In this document: positions 1 to 7,798 of the stretch, piece after piece | Position numbering within the stretch: the stretch's first letter is position 1 | Layout of the letters: each line of letters opens with the position of its first letter | DNA from: an uncultured Clostridium sp. | Lineage (GTDB): Bacteria; Bacillota_I; Bacilli_A; RF39; UBA660 | Length of the DNA stretch: 24,894 nt | NCBI GenBank assembly: GCA_902493795.1 | Contig: CABUQZ010000024.1 | Location: forward strand, 1-24,894 | Reading direction: 5' to 3' | Made by a program: the position numbers and the translations under genes | Notes under the pieces: model-generated | Told to the model about the DNA's origin: nothing | Seen by the model: only the letters and a program-made list of their open reading frames with translations | Database searches by the model: none

Positions 1-88
1 TAATTCCATTGTCAAAGATCAATTTTTTCTTTTTTTAGATAGAGTTGTATCAAGATTTTCATCTTAATATCTTTCTCATCTAATGTGT

Positions 89-1045
89 CTAGTTTTCCAT
101 AAAACTTTTCACACTATCTTCTCGTCTAAATGATATTGCAGGAGTTGATGTAACATATGGATATGAGTAATCATTATTTGTATTTAATTTATAAAATCTT
201 ACTGAAGTACTTGATAGGGCTTCTGTTTTAAAGGTGATGCTGTTAATGTAATCATAGCCATCAGCTAGTACTGTTGATCTTGTAGAACGAGCTGTAATAT
301 ATGCTTCATTAGTCATGTCTATTCTAAAAAGTGTTGGATCAAAAGAAAGCGTAATTAAAGCTGCTGCACACTTTTTTTTGTTTTCTAAAGGAAGAGATAA
401 ATATTCTCTTATTTCAATTCTATCATTTACTTGGTGGTCGCCAAAACTTTCAATTACAGTGTAATAATCAAGAGTATTAGTGATATTAAAGTCTAAATAT
501 GGACTTCCTACTTTATCTACAATCTCATAAGATAGTCCTATTTCACCAACGTTTATGGTAAATGATCCAGAAAGTTTTTTAGTGTATGGTTCAGTTGCAT
601 TTGTTTCTACTTCTAACGATACTGAATCGCCATTTCTTAAGGTACGATTTGGAGTCATTGTTATTGCAAAAGTATCCTCGTTTGTTCCATTCATTATTAA
701 TCCAGTTGTTTTAGTTGCGGTGCAAGTAACATTAGTTGAACATGAAAAAGATATATCGTAGTTTATATTATTTGGTGATGCTACTATGTTATTTTTTTTG
801 CTATCCATATTAAATCTAACTACAACAGGGTCCACTCCAGACCAGTTATCAAGCTGATAGTAAGAGCCCTCTTCACTTAATTTATCGCTATTAAAATAAA
901 AGTTTTTTGTGCTCAAATAGTAGTTTCTTATTCCATAGTAAACATATCTTCCATATGTGGCAGTTAAATATGTTAATAATAATGTTACAGATAAATAAAT
1001 TACTATTCTTTTATTTAGTTTTACTTTTTTTACTTTCTTTCTCAT
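89..1045 (-). CDS. Membrane-anchored surface protein, NFYFNSDKL-type, unknown function
   Basis: Predicted 318-residue surface protein. It has a basic N terminus (MRKKVKKVKLNKR), one hydrophobic segment at about residues 14-30, then an aromatic stretch (GRYVYYGIRNYYLSTKNFYF, 32-51) and a beta-rich extracellular region with NWSGVDP near 67-73. The break from hydrophobic segment to an R-Y/F motif resembles the N termini of the SipW-type cargo proteins upstream, so it may be exported by the same signal peptidases; that is inference. Several Cys are present, including a close pair near 98-104. The reading frame can be extended to a TTG at 1096, but that has no ribosome binding site. I chose the ATG at 1045 because the lysine-rich signal starts there; an ATG at 1063 and in-frame GTGs are alternatives. 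It lies downstream of a terminator, so it is either transcribed separately or reached by read-through. Function not recognised. Confidence 0.7.
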   Translation of the reverse strand: MRKKVKKVKLNKRIVIYLSVTLLLTYLTATYGRYVYYGIRNYYLSTKNFYFNSDKLSEEGSYYQLDNWSGVDPVVVRFNMDSKKNNIVASPNNINYDISFSCSTNVTCTATKTTGLIMNGTNEDTFAITMTPNRTLRNGDSVSLEVETNATEPYTKKLSGSFTINVGEIGLSYEIVDKVGSPYLDFNITNTLDYYTVIESFGDHQVNDRIEIREYLSLPLENKKKCAAALITLSFDPTLFRIDMTNEAYITARSTRSTVLADGYDYINSITFKTEALSSTSVRFYKLNTNNDYSYPYVTSTPAISFRREDSVKSFMEN

Positions 1046-1151
1046 TTTCACCACTACTATCATAAAAAGAATATCATATTTTACGATTTTATACAAATAA
1101 TATGAAAGAAAAACATAGATTAGTTTTGTGTTATGAACTTTTTTATAGAGT

Positions 1152-1178
1152 AAAAAAAACGTATCAAATTGATACGTT
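1152..1178 (-). terminator. Rho-independent terminator of the 1206-2222 gene
   Basis: The inverted repeat AACGTATCA...TGATACGTT, with a three-base loop, is followed on the minus strand by eight T. It lies 28 bases after the stop of the gene ending at 1206 and separates that gene from the one at 89-1045. Confidence 0.85.
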
Positions 1179-1205
1179 AATTATAATTATTAATTAGTTA
1201 GTTAG

Positions 1206-2222
1206 TTAGTCAGCTTGGGTAGTAATTTGTAAGTCGTATGTAATTGTTCCACCAGATGCACTATTTTCACAGTCAACATCTTGTCCTTCAATCCACATGT
1301 AAATTCTTACTTTTGTGATACCTGTTTGTAAACTGAATATTTGTTGTTTTGTAGAGAATCCTGCAACTGTACTATAATCTACTGTAACTGTATCAAAGAA
1401 AGATGAATAGTTAGTAGTATAATCTGTTGCTGAACTTGTTGTATTTACTAATACGTTATCAGAGTCTGCTATTGGTGCTTTTACTCCTGAGTAAGCAAGT
1501 AATGATCCACCTTCAGTTGTTGTAGTTGTTTTATAAACGTCATTTGCATGTGATACTGCTGCAGCTGTGTGAACATCATAGTTTGGTTCCCAAATATATT
1601 TTTGAGAAGAAGTTCCAGCATTTAGACCTTGAATTGTATCAATACTTGATCCTGAAGCAGTGTTTCCTAATACTACGAAACCAATTCTTGAAGCATTTTT
1701 GATTCCTGTATCAGTAGCATCAGTAGTTTTAACTCCTGAGTTTGTAGTTAAGAAAATATCTGTAGTTGCATCTACTTTAAAGAATAAATCAAATGCAATA
1801 AATTTTCCTGTTGTTCCTTCAACTTCAGTATCTTTAGTAGCAGTTAAGATATAATCTCCACCTGCATTACTTCCGATAACACCATAATACATTTCCATTT
1901 TTCCATCAGCATCAATATTTCCAACTGTTGAAACTGGTTCTAATGTTGCTGGTATTTGGTTTACACTACTAGTATAAGTCGTTGCATGTACACCAGTTAA
2001 ATCAGATGTTTGAACTATAGATTTCCAGTTAGTTCCATCTGCTGAAATTTGTATACCATTTTGAGCTTCAACATTAACTGTTAATGTACTAACAGTAACT
2101 ACTTGGTTTGCTGTAAACCATGCATATGTTGATGTTGAAAATAATACAGTTGTAAAAAATAATGATATTAGAAGTAATAATAATCTTCTTCTATTATGTT
2201 TCTTCCTCTTATTCGTCTCCAT
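1206..2222 (-). CDS. SipW-type exported cargo protein (TasA/camelysin-like signal), probable major structural subunit
   Basis: 338-residue exported protein. A strongly basic start (METNKRKKHNRRR) is followed by a hydrophobic core (14-30) and the motif STYAWFTAN (31-39), a typical junction of secreted proteins processed by ER-type (SipW) signal peptidases. The mature part is rich in Thr, Ser, Val and Gly, nearly Cys-free and probably all-beta, including NGIQISADGTNWKSIV (55-70) near its N terminus. It has its own promoter (2276-2304), a strong ribosome binding site (GGAGGAATAAAA before ATG) and its own terminator (1152-1178). That is the layout of an abundantly made single-gene product, so I infer a major fibre or surface-layer-like subunit exported by the peptidases encoded upstream. 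TasA and CalY are known SipW substrates in Bacillus; sequence similarity here is visible only in the signal region, so the mature-domain family is uncertain. Confidence 0.75.
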   Translation of the reverse strand: METNKRKKHNRRRLLLLLISLFFTTVLFSTSTYAWFTANQVVTVSTLTVNVEAQNGIQISADGTNWKSIVQTSDLTGVHATTYTSSVNQIPATLEPVSTVGNIDADGKMEMYYGVIGSNAGGDYILTATKDTEVEGTTGKFIAFDLFFKVDATTDIFLTTNSGVKTTDATDTGIKNASRIGFVVLGNTASGSSIDTIQGLNAGTSSQKYIWEPNYDVHTAAAVSHANDVYKTTTTTEGGSLLAYSGVKAPIADSDNVLVNTTSSATDYTTNYSSFFDTVTVDYSTVAGFSTKQQIFSLQTGITKVRIYMWIEGQDVDCENSASGGTITYDLQITTQAD

Positions 2223-2275
2223 TTTTATTCCTCCAAACGCAATACCATAAGATATTATCTTTTATTGATAATTGA

Positions 2276-2304
2276 AGTATAACATTCGACTATGTCAAAT
2301 TCAA
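2276..2304 (-). promoter_or_regulatory. Sigma-A promoter with extended -10 for the 1206-2222 gene
   Basis: Read on the minus strand: -35 TTGAAT (2299-2304), 17-base spacer, -10 TATACT (2276-2281) preceded by TGT, which makes an extended -10. The predicted start is about 45 bases before the ATG. Confidence 0.75.
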
Positions 2305-2335
2305 TAAATTTTGTCAATTTTTGTCTTTACTTGTC
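2293..2335 (-). repeat. Four GACA direct repeats at about 10-base phasing, candidate operator
   Basis: Minus-strand GACA occurs at positions matching TGTC on the plus strand at 2293, 2312, 2322 and 2332, with steps of 19, 10 and 10 bases. As hexamers they read CTGACA, AAGACA, TTGACA and TTGACA. The group overlaps and lies just upstream of the -35 box of the cargo gene. Same-face direct hexamer repeats of this kind are typical of OmpR-type response regulator sites such as the PhoP box; the identity of any regulator is inference. Confidence 0.45.
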
Positions 2336-2337
2336 AG

Positions 2338-3468
2338 TTAATTGTCGCTATCTAAAACTTGTTTAGAATTAATTCTAATCTCAATATTTTCTGCAACATC
2401 TTGATATTTGAAATTATTAAATTCACTTGGAAATGTTATAACTAACTTATAATAATCAATATAATCATTATTAAAATCATGAACTCTACTTGTAGCTTTT
2501 AATGTTTTAAAGTAGGTTCCATCAGCATCTTCTGTTATCTCTTCTTCTGAAACCACAGAAACGTCACTTCCACTATTTGTCATATATAATTTATATTCGA
2601 AAGGTAAATTGGTAGTTGCCACTACTTCCACATCGTATATTAAGTTTACTTCTGATCTTTGTCCATCCTTAAAATTAGATACACTAAAATTATATGAATA
2701 AGTATCTCCTGGTTTCATTTCATTAAGAAGTATTTCTTTATGTTCATAGCTATCTTTAGTTATAAAAAAGGCAACATCCATTGTAGCATCTGCACTTGCT
2801 TCTGTTCTAAATCTTGATAAAGTGTACGGAATTAACAAAGCAAGCATAATTAAAAGAATAAATAAAATGCAAAGTTTTACTTTTAATTTAGAATTATCTT
2901 TTATTTTTTGCATTATATCACCTGCTTCCAACCTGTCAAGTTCATTTATTTCATCTTTGTTTTTCTTATCTTCTTGTTTAAATAAAGACATAGTGTAAAT
3001 TATAAGTATTAAAGATATTATACTTCCTACTATTACTTTAGGGGTTGTAAATACTTTTATCCAAGTAGCTCCACCACTATATATTTTTACAACTTTACCA
3101 GCTACCATATCCTTTGTAATAGGGTTATCAATTGTATTGTTGGCGTCTCCTTTAGTAATTATCGTATTTTTATTTATTTCAATAATTCTGTGGGTAATAT
3201 ACACACCATCTTTTTTGTATGAAATTATATCTCCAACTTTATATTCTGAATCTAAATCTACGATAATTAGGTCCCACTTTTCTATTGCAGGAGACATACT
3301 TCCACTTACTACTTCAAAAAAAGTGTAACCAAATAAGTTTGAATAATCTTTTTTTAGAATTTTAACTGAAAAAAAGTTATAAGCTGCAAGTAGCATTAGC
3401 AAGAAAGTAATAATACTAAGCATTACAGTTATAACTTTACTAATAATTTTAAATCCTTTTGTTTTCAT
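2338..3468 (-). CDS. SipW/ER-type signal peptidase I fused to a C-terminal cargo-like domain
   Basis: 376 residues. The N-terminal half is a signal peptidase I of the ER/SipW type (family S26B): a TM segment at 8-30, VSGSMSP with probable nucleophile Ser57, THRI with His93 in place of the bacterial general-base Lys, KGDAN at 106-110, and a second TM segment at 144-162. A charged linker (163-195) leads to a third TM segment (196-214) and an outside domain of about 160 residues beginning TLSRFRTEASADATMDVAFF. That N-terminal transition (hydrophobic run, then xYxLSxF) and the KPGDTYSYNFSVSNF stretch look like the camelysin/TasA-type cargo made by the neighbouring genes. The protein therefore seems to join peptidase and cargo-like domain in one chain. 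It starts 7 bases after the stop of the preceding cargo gene, as part of the operon begun at 4599. The peptidase call is firm; the cargo homology rests on pattern only. Confidence 0.85.
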   Translation of the reverse strand: MKTKGFKIISKVITVMLSIITFLLMLLAAYNFFSVKILKKDYSNLFGYTFFEVVSGSMSPAIEKWDLIIVDLDSEYKVGDIISYKKDGVYITHRIIEINKNTIITKGDANNTIDNPITKDMVAGKVVKIYSGGATWIKVFTTPKVIVGSIISLILIIYTMSLFKQEDKKNKDEINELDRLEAGDIMQKIKDNSKLKVKLCILFILLIMLALLIPYTLSRFRTEASADATMDVAFFITKDSYEHKEILLNEMKPGDTYSYNFSVSNFKDGQRSEVNLIYDVEVVATTNLPFEYKLYMTNSGSDVSVVSEEEITEDADGTYFKTLKATSRVHDFNNDYIDYYKLVITFPSEFNNFKYQDVAENIEIRINSKQVLDSDN

Positions 3469-3475
3469 AATACTA

Positions 3476-4081
3476 CTACTCTCCTATGTATTCCGTAAGA
3501 GTTTCACCATCTTCGTGTTGTGTAATAGTTACTTTTACTGGTATATTTAGAGTATTATTGGGAACGCTACCCAAAAGAGAATCTATTTCATTATTATTCT
3601 CATCATTTATCCAAGATAAATTTACTCTTATAGTGTTTACTTCTTTATTTTTTATCTCATCTAACGACATTATGTTGCTGTAAGTATATTTTCCAGTTCT
3701 TACTATTTCTTTATTATCTATCTCTTCTATTTTATCAATTACAAATTGTGATTCATCTAAGTTTGAAAAATCAAATTCTACATCATATCTTATCGAAGTT
3801 TCAGTATCATTAGGATTTATTTCTATATCAAAATGTCCACTCACTCCGGGGGCTATTTTGCCTTCTTTTACATTTTCATAATTATTCCATTCAACATTAT
3901 CGACATTAAATGAAGCAACACTTCCATTTAAAACTTGACTATTTACTTTTACTTGCCATTTAGCTATATCAATGTGACTAACATTTTTTCTTGAGCTTTC
4001 AAATAATGAATAGGCTTCTGCAAAGAAAAATATGGCAACTAAGAAAAAGAATGGTGCTAAGACCATTGATCGTTTTTTCAT
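3476..4081 (-). CDS. TasA/camelysin (CalY)-like secreted protein
   Basis: 201 residues. A short basic start and hydrophobic core (7-22) are followed by AEAYSLFESS (21-30), the SipW-type processing junction. The mature region opens with HIDIAKWQVKVN (36-47) and continues with KIAPGVSGHFDIEINPNDTE (75-94), the pattern typical of camelysin/TasA-like proteins, in which an 'APG.sG.F.i.i' stretch leads into paired beta strands. Members form extracellular matrix fibres or act as surface proteases in Bacillus; which applies here cannot be told from sequence. The start ATG overlaps the stop of the upstream peptidase gene (ATGA), so the two are translationally coupled, which supports an enzyme-substrate pair. 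Confidence 0.8.
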   Translation of the reverse strand: MKKRSMVLAPFFFLVAIFFFAEAYSLFESSRKNVSHIDIAKWQVKVNSQVLNGSVASFNVDNVEWNNYENVKEGKIAPGVSGHFDIEINPNDTETSIRYDVEFDFSNLDESQFVIDKIEEIDNKEIVRTGKYTYSNIMSLDEIKNKEVNTIRVNLSWINDENNNEIDSLLGSVPNNTLNIPVKVTITQHEDGETLTEYIGE

Positions 4082-4599
4082 TTTTTACTTTTAAATTCCT
4101 TGTAAATTGCATATACTTCATAAATGAATGCTAGGAATAATGGAAAAACAACTATAAACAAAAATCCCCATTTTGATTGCACAACATATAAAAATTGTCC
4201 AAATGCAGCTAATTCGCTTGTTGAATCTTCTGTTCCTATAATATATTGACTTGAAATAAGTGAGTTATCCTTCATGGTAAATGTAGTTTCATTTTCATTT
4301 ATTTTTTCTTTTTTAGTTACTTCTTGTAATTTTATCTTATGATCTGTTCCATACGTATCATAGAAGAACACTTTTTCATCTATTTTAATATCATCATTAT
4401 CTACTGCTTCAATTGCTAGTAATGAATGTTTTTGATATTTTGGTTCTAAAGAATCATCATCGACAATAACTAAGTATTTATTTAGAAACTTTGATACTCC
4501 ATAATCATTTCTGTTTAACAAGAATGCAGTTGTAAACACAACTAAAATCAAGTACAAACTGACGATAATACCTAAAACTATCTTCAATACTTTATTCAT
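4078..4599 (-). CDS. Divergent SipW-type signal peptidase I
   Basis: 173 residues with a TM segment at each end (about 5-28 and 143-165), the topology of ER/SipW-type signal peptidases. The active-site region is altered: the usual SGSMxP is DDDSLEP (47-53), keeping a candidate nucleophile Ser50 and the Pro; HKIKL (87-91) aligns with the THRI box and keeps a His; TFTMKDNS (106-113) aligns with the T.GDN box but lacks the Gly. It could be an active variant with changed specificity or a catalytically dead partner. It is the first gene of the operon, has a GAGGT ribosome binding site, overlaps the camelysin-like gene by 4 bases, and lies two genes upstream of a canonical SipW-type peptidase, so two peptidase homologues sit in one operon. 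Confidence 0.75.
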   Translation of the reverse strand: MNKVLKIVLGIIVSLYLILVVFTTAFLLNRNDYGVSKFLNKYLVIVDDDSLEPKYQKHSLLAIEAVDNDDIKIDEKVFFYDTYGTDHKIKLQEVTKKEKINENETTFTMKDNSLISSQYIIGTEDSTSELAAFGQFLYVVQSKWGFLFIVVFPLFLAFIYEVYAIYKEFKSKK

Positions 4600-4647
4600 A
4601 TTTTTACCTCACTTAAATCCTTAATATACTCCTATACTATATCAATA

Positions 4648-4676
4648 AATATAGCATATTTTACAAGTGTATGCAA
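4648..4676 (-). promoter_or_regulatory. Sigma-A promoter of the signal peptidase/cargo operon
   Basis: Minus strand: -35 TTGCAT (4671-4676), 17-base spacer, -10 TATATT (4648-4653), about 48 bases before the ATG at 4599. An inverted repeat CTATAT...ATATAG (about 4636-4654) overlaps the -10 and start region and could be an operator. It lies between ffh and the operon; no clear terminator for ffh is visible. Confidence 0.7.
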
Positions 4677-4710
4677 TATTTAATACTAGTTTAAAAAACA
4701 TTAAATTACC

Positions 4711-6018
4711 CTAAAATGGCAATTTCATTTTTCCATTAGACATTTGTTTCATCATTTTTTTCATTTGATCAAACTGAGTTAAAAGTTTATTAACTTCTTG
4801 TACTGACAATCCACAACCTTTAGCAATTCTTGTTTTTCTACTTGCTTTTATAATATCAGGATTTCTTCTTTCTTTTGGTGTCATAGAAAGTATTATTGCT
4901 TCAATGTGTGCCATTTGTTTTGGATCAACATGAACATTATTAAGACCTAATTTTGATGCTCCTGGAATTAATTTAATCAAGTTTTCTAATGGTCCAAGTT
5001 TTTTGATTTGCTTCATTTGAGATAAAAAATCTTCAAGATCAAATTTACCATTTTGCATCTTCTTAGCAGCTTTTTCTGCTTCTTTTTCATCTATTTCAGA
5101 TTGAACTTTTTCAACAAGTGATACAATATCACCCATTCCTAAGATTCTTCCTGCCATTCTTTCTGGGTCAAACGCATCTATTCCATCCATTTTTTCACTT
5201 GTACCAACAAATTTAATTGGAACACTTGTTAAATGTCTTACTGATAGTGCTACTCCACCACGAGTATCTCCATCTAATTTTGTAAGAATTACTCCTGATA
5301 ATGGAAGTTTATCGTTAAATCCTTGAATTACGTTAATAGCATCTTGCCCCATCATAGAATCTATTACAAGTAATATTTCTTGAGGTTTTACTTTGTTTTT
5401 GATGTTATCAAGTTCATCCATTAACTGTTCATCTATATGAAGACGTCCTGCAGTGTCTATTAAAACATAGTCATATTTGTTTTCTTTAGCATAATTAATT
5501 GCGTTTTCTGCAATCTCAACAGGATCATTTTTTCCTTCGTCATATACTTCGATATTAAGTTGTTTTCCAATTTGCTTTAACTGGTCAATTGCAGCTGGTC
5601 TATACACGTCACATGCTACCATAAGTGGCTTTTTAGCATGTTTTTTTCTTAGTAAATTAGCAAGTTTACCAATATGAGTTGTTTTACCACTACCTTGAAG
5701 TCCTACTAACATAAGAATAGCAGGATTTCCTTTTAGATTAAGATCTTCTTGTTCTCCACCCAAAAGAGATGTTAGCTCGTCTTTAACAATTTTAACGAAT
5801 ACTTCTCCTGGTTTTAAACTTCTTTGTACTTCTTCTCCTAAGGCTTTTTCTTTAACATTATTAGTAAACTCTTTTACTACGTTATAGTTAACATCCGCTT
5901 CTAAAAGTGCAAGACGAATTTCCCTCATCATGTCACTTATATTATTTTCAGTTATTTTACCTGTTCCTTTAATTTTTGAAAGAGCTCCTTGAAGCCTTTC
6001 CCCCAAACTTTCAAACAT
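4711..6018 (-). CDS. ffh: Signal recognition particle GTPase Ffh (SRP54)
   Basis: 435 residues, near the family norm of about 445. Ffh binds SRP RNA and signal sequences of nascent membrane and secreted proteins and hands the ribosome to FtsY. It shows the N domain (1-90), the NG GTPase motifs GLQGSGKTT (106-114), DVYRPAA, DTAGRL and TKLDGDTRGG, and a Met-rich M domain ending in a KKMMKQMSNGKMKLPF tail. The residue after the P loop is His (KTTHIGKLA), where Thr-Ala is more usual. The start has an AGAGGTGAT site, and the gene begins 15 bases after the HerA-like gene, so it is the last gene of the ftsY-ylxM-herA-ffh unit. Confidence 0.98.
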   Translation of the reverse strand: MFESLGERLQGALSKIKGTGKITENNISDMMREIRLALLEADVNYNVVKEFTNNVKEKALGEEVQRSLKPGEVFVKIVKDELTSLLGGEQEDLNLKGNPAILMLVGLQGSGKTTHIGKLANLLRKKHAKKPLMVACDVYRPAAIDQLKQIGKQLNIEVYDEGKNDPVEIAENAINYAKENKYDYVLIDTAGRLHIDEQLMDELDNIKNKVKPQEILLVIDSMMGQDAINVIQGFNDKLPLSGVILTKLDGDTRGGVALSVRHLTSVPIKFVGTSEKMDGIDAFDPERMAGRILGMGDIVSLVEKVQSEIDEKEAEKAAKKMQNGKFDLEDFLSQMKQIKKLGPLENLIKLIPGASKLGLNNVHVDPKQMAHIEAIILSMTPKERRNPDIIKASRKTRIAKGCGLSVQEVNKLLTQFDQMKKMMKQMSNGKMKLPF

Positions 6019-6033
6019 TATTTATCACCTCTA

Positions 6034-7788
6034 TTATATATTTTTCCAGTTTAATACTATGTCACTATTTGATGATAGTGGTGCTGGATCTGGCATATCT
6101 AAGTGCACAATTACTGGTATTTTAAATGCTGTACCAAATCCTAAACAAGTTCCTGATTGTAAGCTTTTTTGCTTATCAACAATATCATTATTGATATTAG
6201 GTATCATTTTTCTTATATATTCTTCATCACTTGGATGGTTTGTTTTAAATATTAAAAAGTTAGAACACTGTGAGATAACAGTATCAGATAACTCTACTGG
6301 TCTTTGACTTATTACCCCTAGTATAACTCCATATTTTCTTCCTTCTTTTGCAACACGTTCAAAGATATTATATCCAATTAGGAAGTTATCATTATCGTTT
6401 TTGATATATCTGTGTGCTTCTTCTACAATGATATGAAAAGGAATTGATCCTTTTTTAGGAAGTGTCTTACAAAAGTCAAAGATAATTCTTGTATATATTT
6501 TTACTATTACTGATGCTAAAGAGTCATCCATATCTTCAGGATTTATAATTACTACTTGACGCTTTTTGTTATCTTTATATAAAGTTGAACTTAAGAACTG
6601 ATTTACATCTACTTGTTGTGGATAATCAAAAATCTTGCTTTGTTCACCAGTTATCAAAGAATGTAGTCTTACTCTTACACTTGCAGCATCTGCGTAAGTA
6701 TTTGGATTATTGTACCAACCTTCTGAAATCAAAGTAAAATCTAAAGCTTTTTCTAAATCTTTTAAGTTATAGAATGTTAATCTTTGTGGTTCGTAATCAT
6801 CAAGTTCATCATGAACAAAGGAAGTAACATATTCAGTAAATAGTATTCCTTCTGTAAATGTTCCTGTTTTATCTATATGGAAACATTCTCTTAATTTTCT
6901 TGTGTAACCTACTCCTGCTATTGTTGCTTCCATATTAAAGTTAGGTGTTGGACATGTTTCTACAACTGAGAATATATCGTTTTTCTTTTTTACAGGTGTT
7001 GAATCACTAAATAAAATTGAAATAATAGCTTTGGCAATTAAGTGATCTTTATATCTTTCGCTCATTTCTGATGATTCAGCAAAGATTTTGGCAAGTTTTA
7101 ACATTCTTTCTACAATTGGTAGTTGAGAATGAGAACTAGACATCAAAAGAAGTGCTAGGTCATTAGCATTTAATAACCACAAAGGTATTCTAAGTTGTTC
7201 ATACTGAGTGTTTGTTAAACTTGTTGTTAGAACTCTATAATTGTAACGTGGATCTATTTCTGATAGTTTAGAAAAAGCGTTAGCATATTCTCCTGAAACA
7301 TCAAATATGATTATATTTGCATTTAGTGGTGGAGTTTCTTTATTTAAAAATACATTTTGTAAAAGTCTTGCTGTTCCACAAGATTTACCACTTCCAGAGT
7401 TACCAAAAATTGAGAAATGATTTCCAAAAAAGTTATTTACACTTAGACAAACTGGAGCACCACTATAAAATGGGCTTCTTCCTAAATACATTGCTCCTTC
7501 ACTAGTTTGACCTAAAATAACTGCTATTTCTTGTTCATTTATTTGTCTTATTTTGGCATCTAATAAAGGTTTTCTTATAATACCTCCAAATAGTTTACCA
7601 TCCATAAACTCCCCTAATAACTTTATTTTAACCTGTTTTTGGTTTACCTCAGAAATTTCTCCTAATAAACTTTTTTCATTATCTTGTATTATTACATGTG
7701 AACTTAATATATTATTTGTTATTTGTACTCCTTGTACTAAGTCTACATAAATATCAGTCTCACTAATATATGATATTTTATCAAACAT
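6034..7788 (-). CDS. HerA/DUF87-type ATPase inserted in the SRP operon
   Basis: 584 residues. It has an N-terminal small beta-barrel region (about 1-100, resembling the HAS barrel of HerA), Walker A GNSGSGKS (129-136), an inserted helical region, Walker B HIIVEEAHR (452-460) and a sensor-like ISQRP (494-498). This is the FtsK/HerA superfamily arrangement of COG0433. HerA proteins are hexameric DNA translocases that in archaea work with the nuclease NurA in end resection; bacterial members have varied and mostly unknown roles. No NurA or other nuclease gene lies beside it. It is tightly packed, 10 bases after ylxM and 15 before ffh, with an AGAGGTG ribosome binding site, so it is co-transcribed with SRP genes. 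The usual Firmicutes order is ftsY-ylxM-ffh without it. DNA translocase activity is inferred from motifs only. Confidence 0.85.
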   Translation of the reverse strand: MFDKISYISETDIYVDLVQGVQITNNILSSHVIIQDNEKSLLGEISEVNQKQVKIKLLGEFMDGKLFGGIIRKPLLDAKIRQINEQEIAVILGQTSEGAMYLGRSPFYSGAPVCLSVNNFFGNHFSIFGNSGSGKSCGTARLLQNVFLNKETPPLNANIIIFDVSGEYANAFSKLSEIDPRYNYRVLTTSLTNTQYEQLRIPLWLLNANDLALLLMSSSHSQLPIVERMLKLAKIFAESSEMSERYKDHLIAKAIISILFSDSTPVKKKNDIFSVVETCPTPNFNMEATIAGVGYTRKLRECFHIDKTGTFTEGILFTEYVTSFVHDELDDYEPQRLTFYNLKDLEKALDFTLISEGWYNNPNTYADAASVRVRLHSLITGEQSKIFDYPQQVDVNQFLSSTLYKDNKKRQVVIINPEDMDDSLASVIVKIYTRIIFDFCKTLPKKGSIPFHIIVEEAHRYIKNDNDNFLIGYNIFERVAKEGRKYGVILGVISQRPVELSDTVISQCSNFLIFKTNHPSDEEYIRKMIPNINNDIVDKQKSLQSGTCLGFGTAFKIPVIVHLDMPDPAPLSSNSDIVLNWKNI

Positions 7789-7798
7789 ATCTACACCT

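Noticed and set aside
1046..1096. N-terminal extension of the 89-1045 gene to a TTG
   Set aside because: No ribosome binding site upstream of the TTG, and the basic signal region begins at the later ATG.
1190..1210. TTAG/GTTA short tandem repeat at the end of the TYAWF cargo gene
   Set aside because: Only about four copies at a stop codon; too short to claim phase variation or other function.
6034..7788. HerA-like ATPase as part of an anti-phage system (HerA-SIR2 or HerA-DUF4297 type)
   Set aside because: No SIR2, DUF4297 or nuclease gene is adjacent, and it is locked into the SRP operon, so a defence role is not supported.
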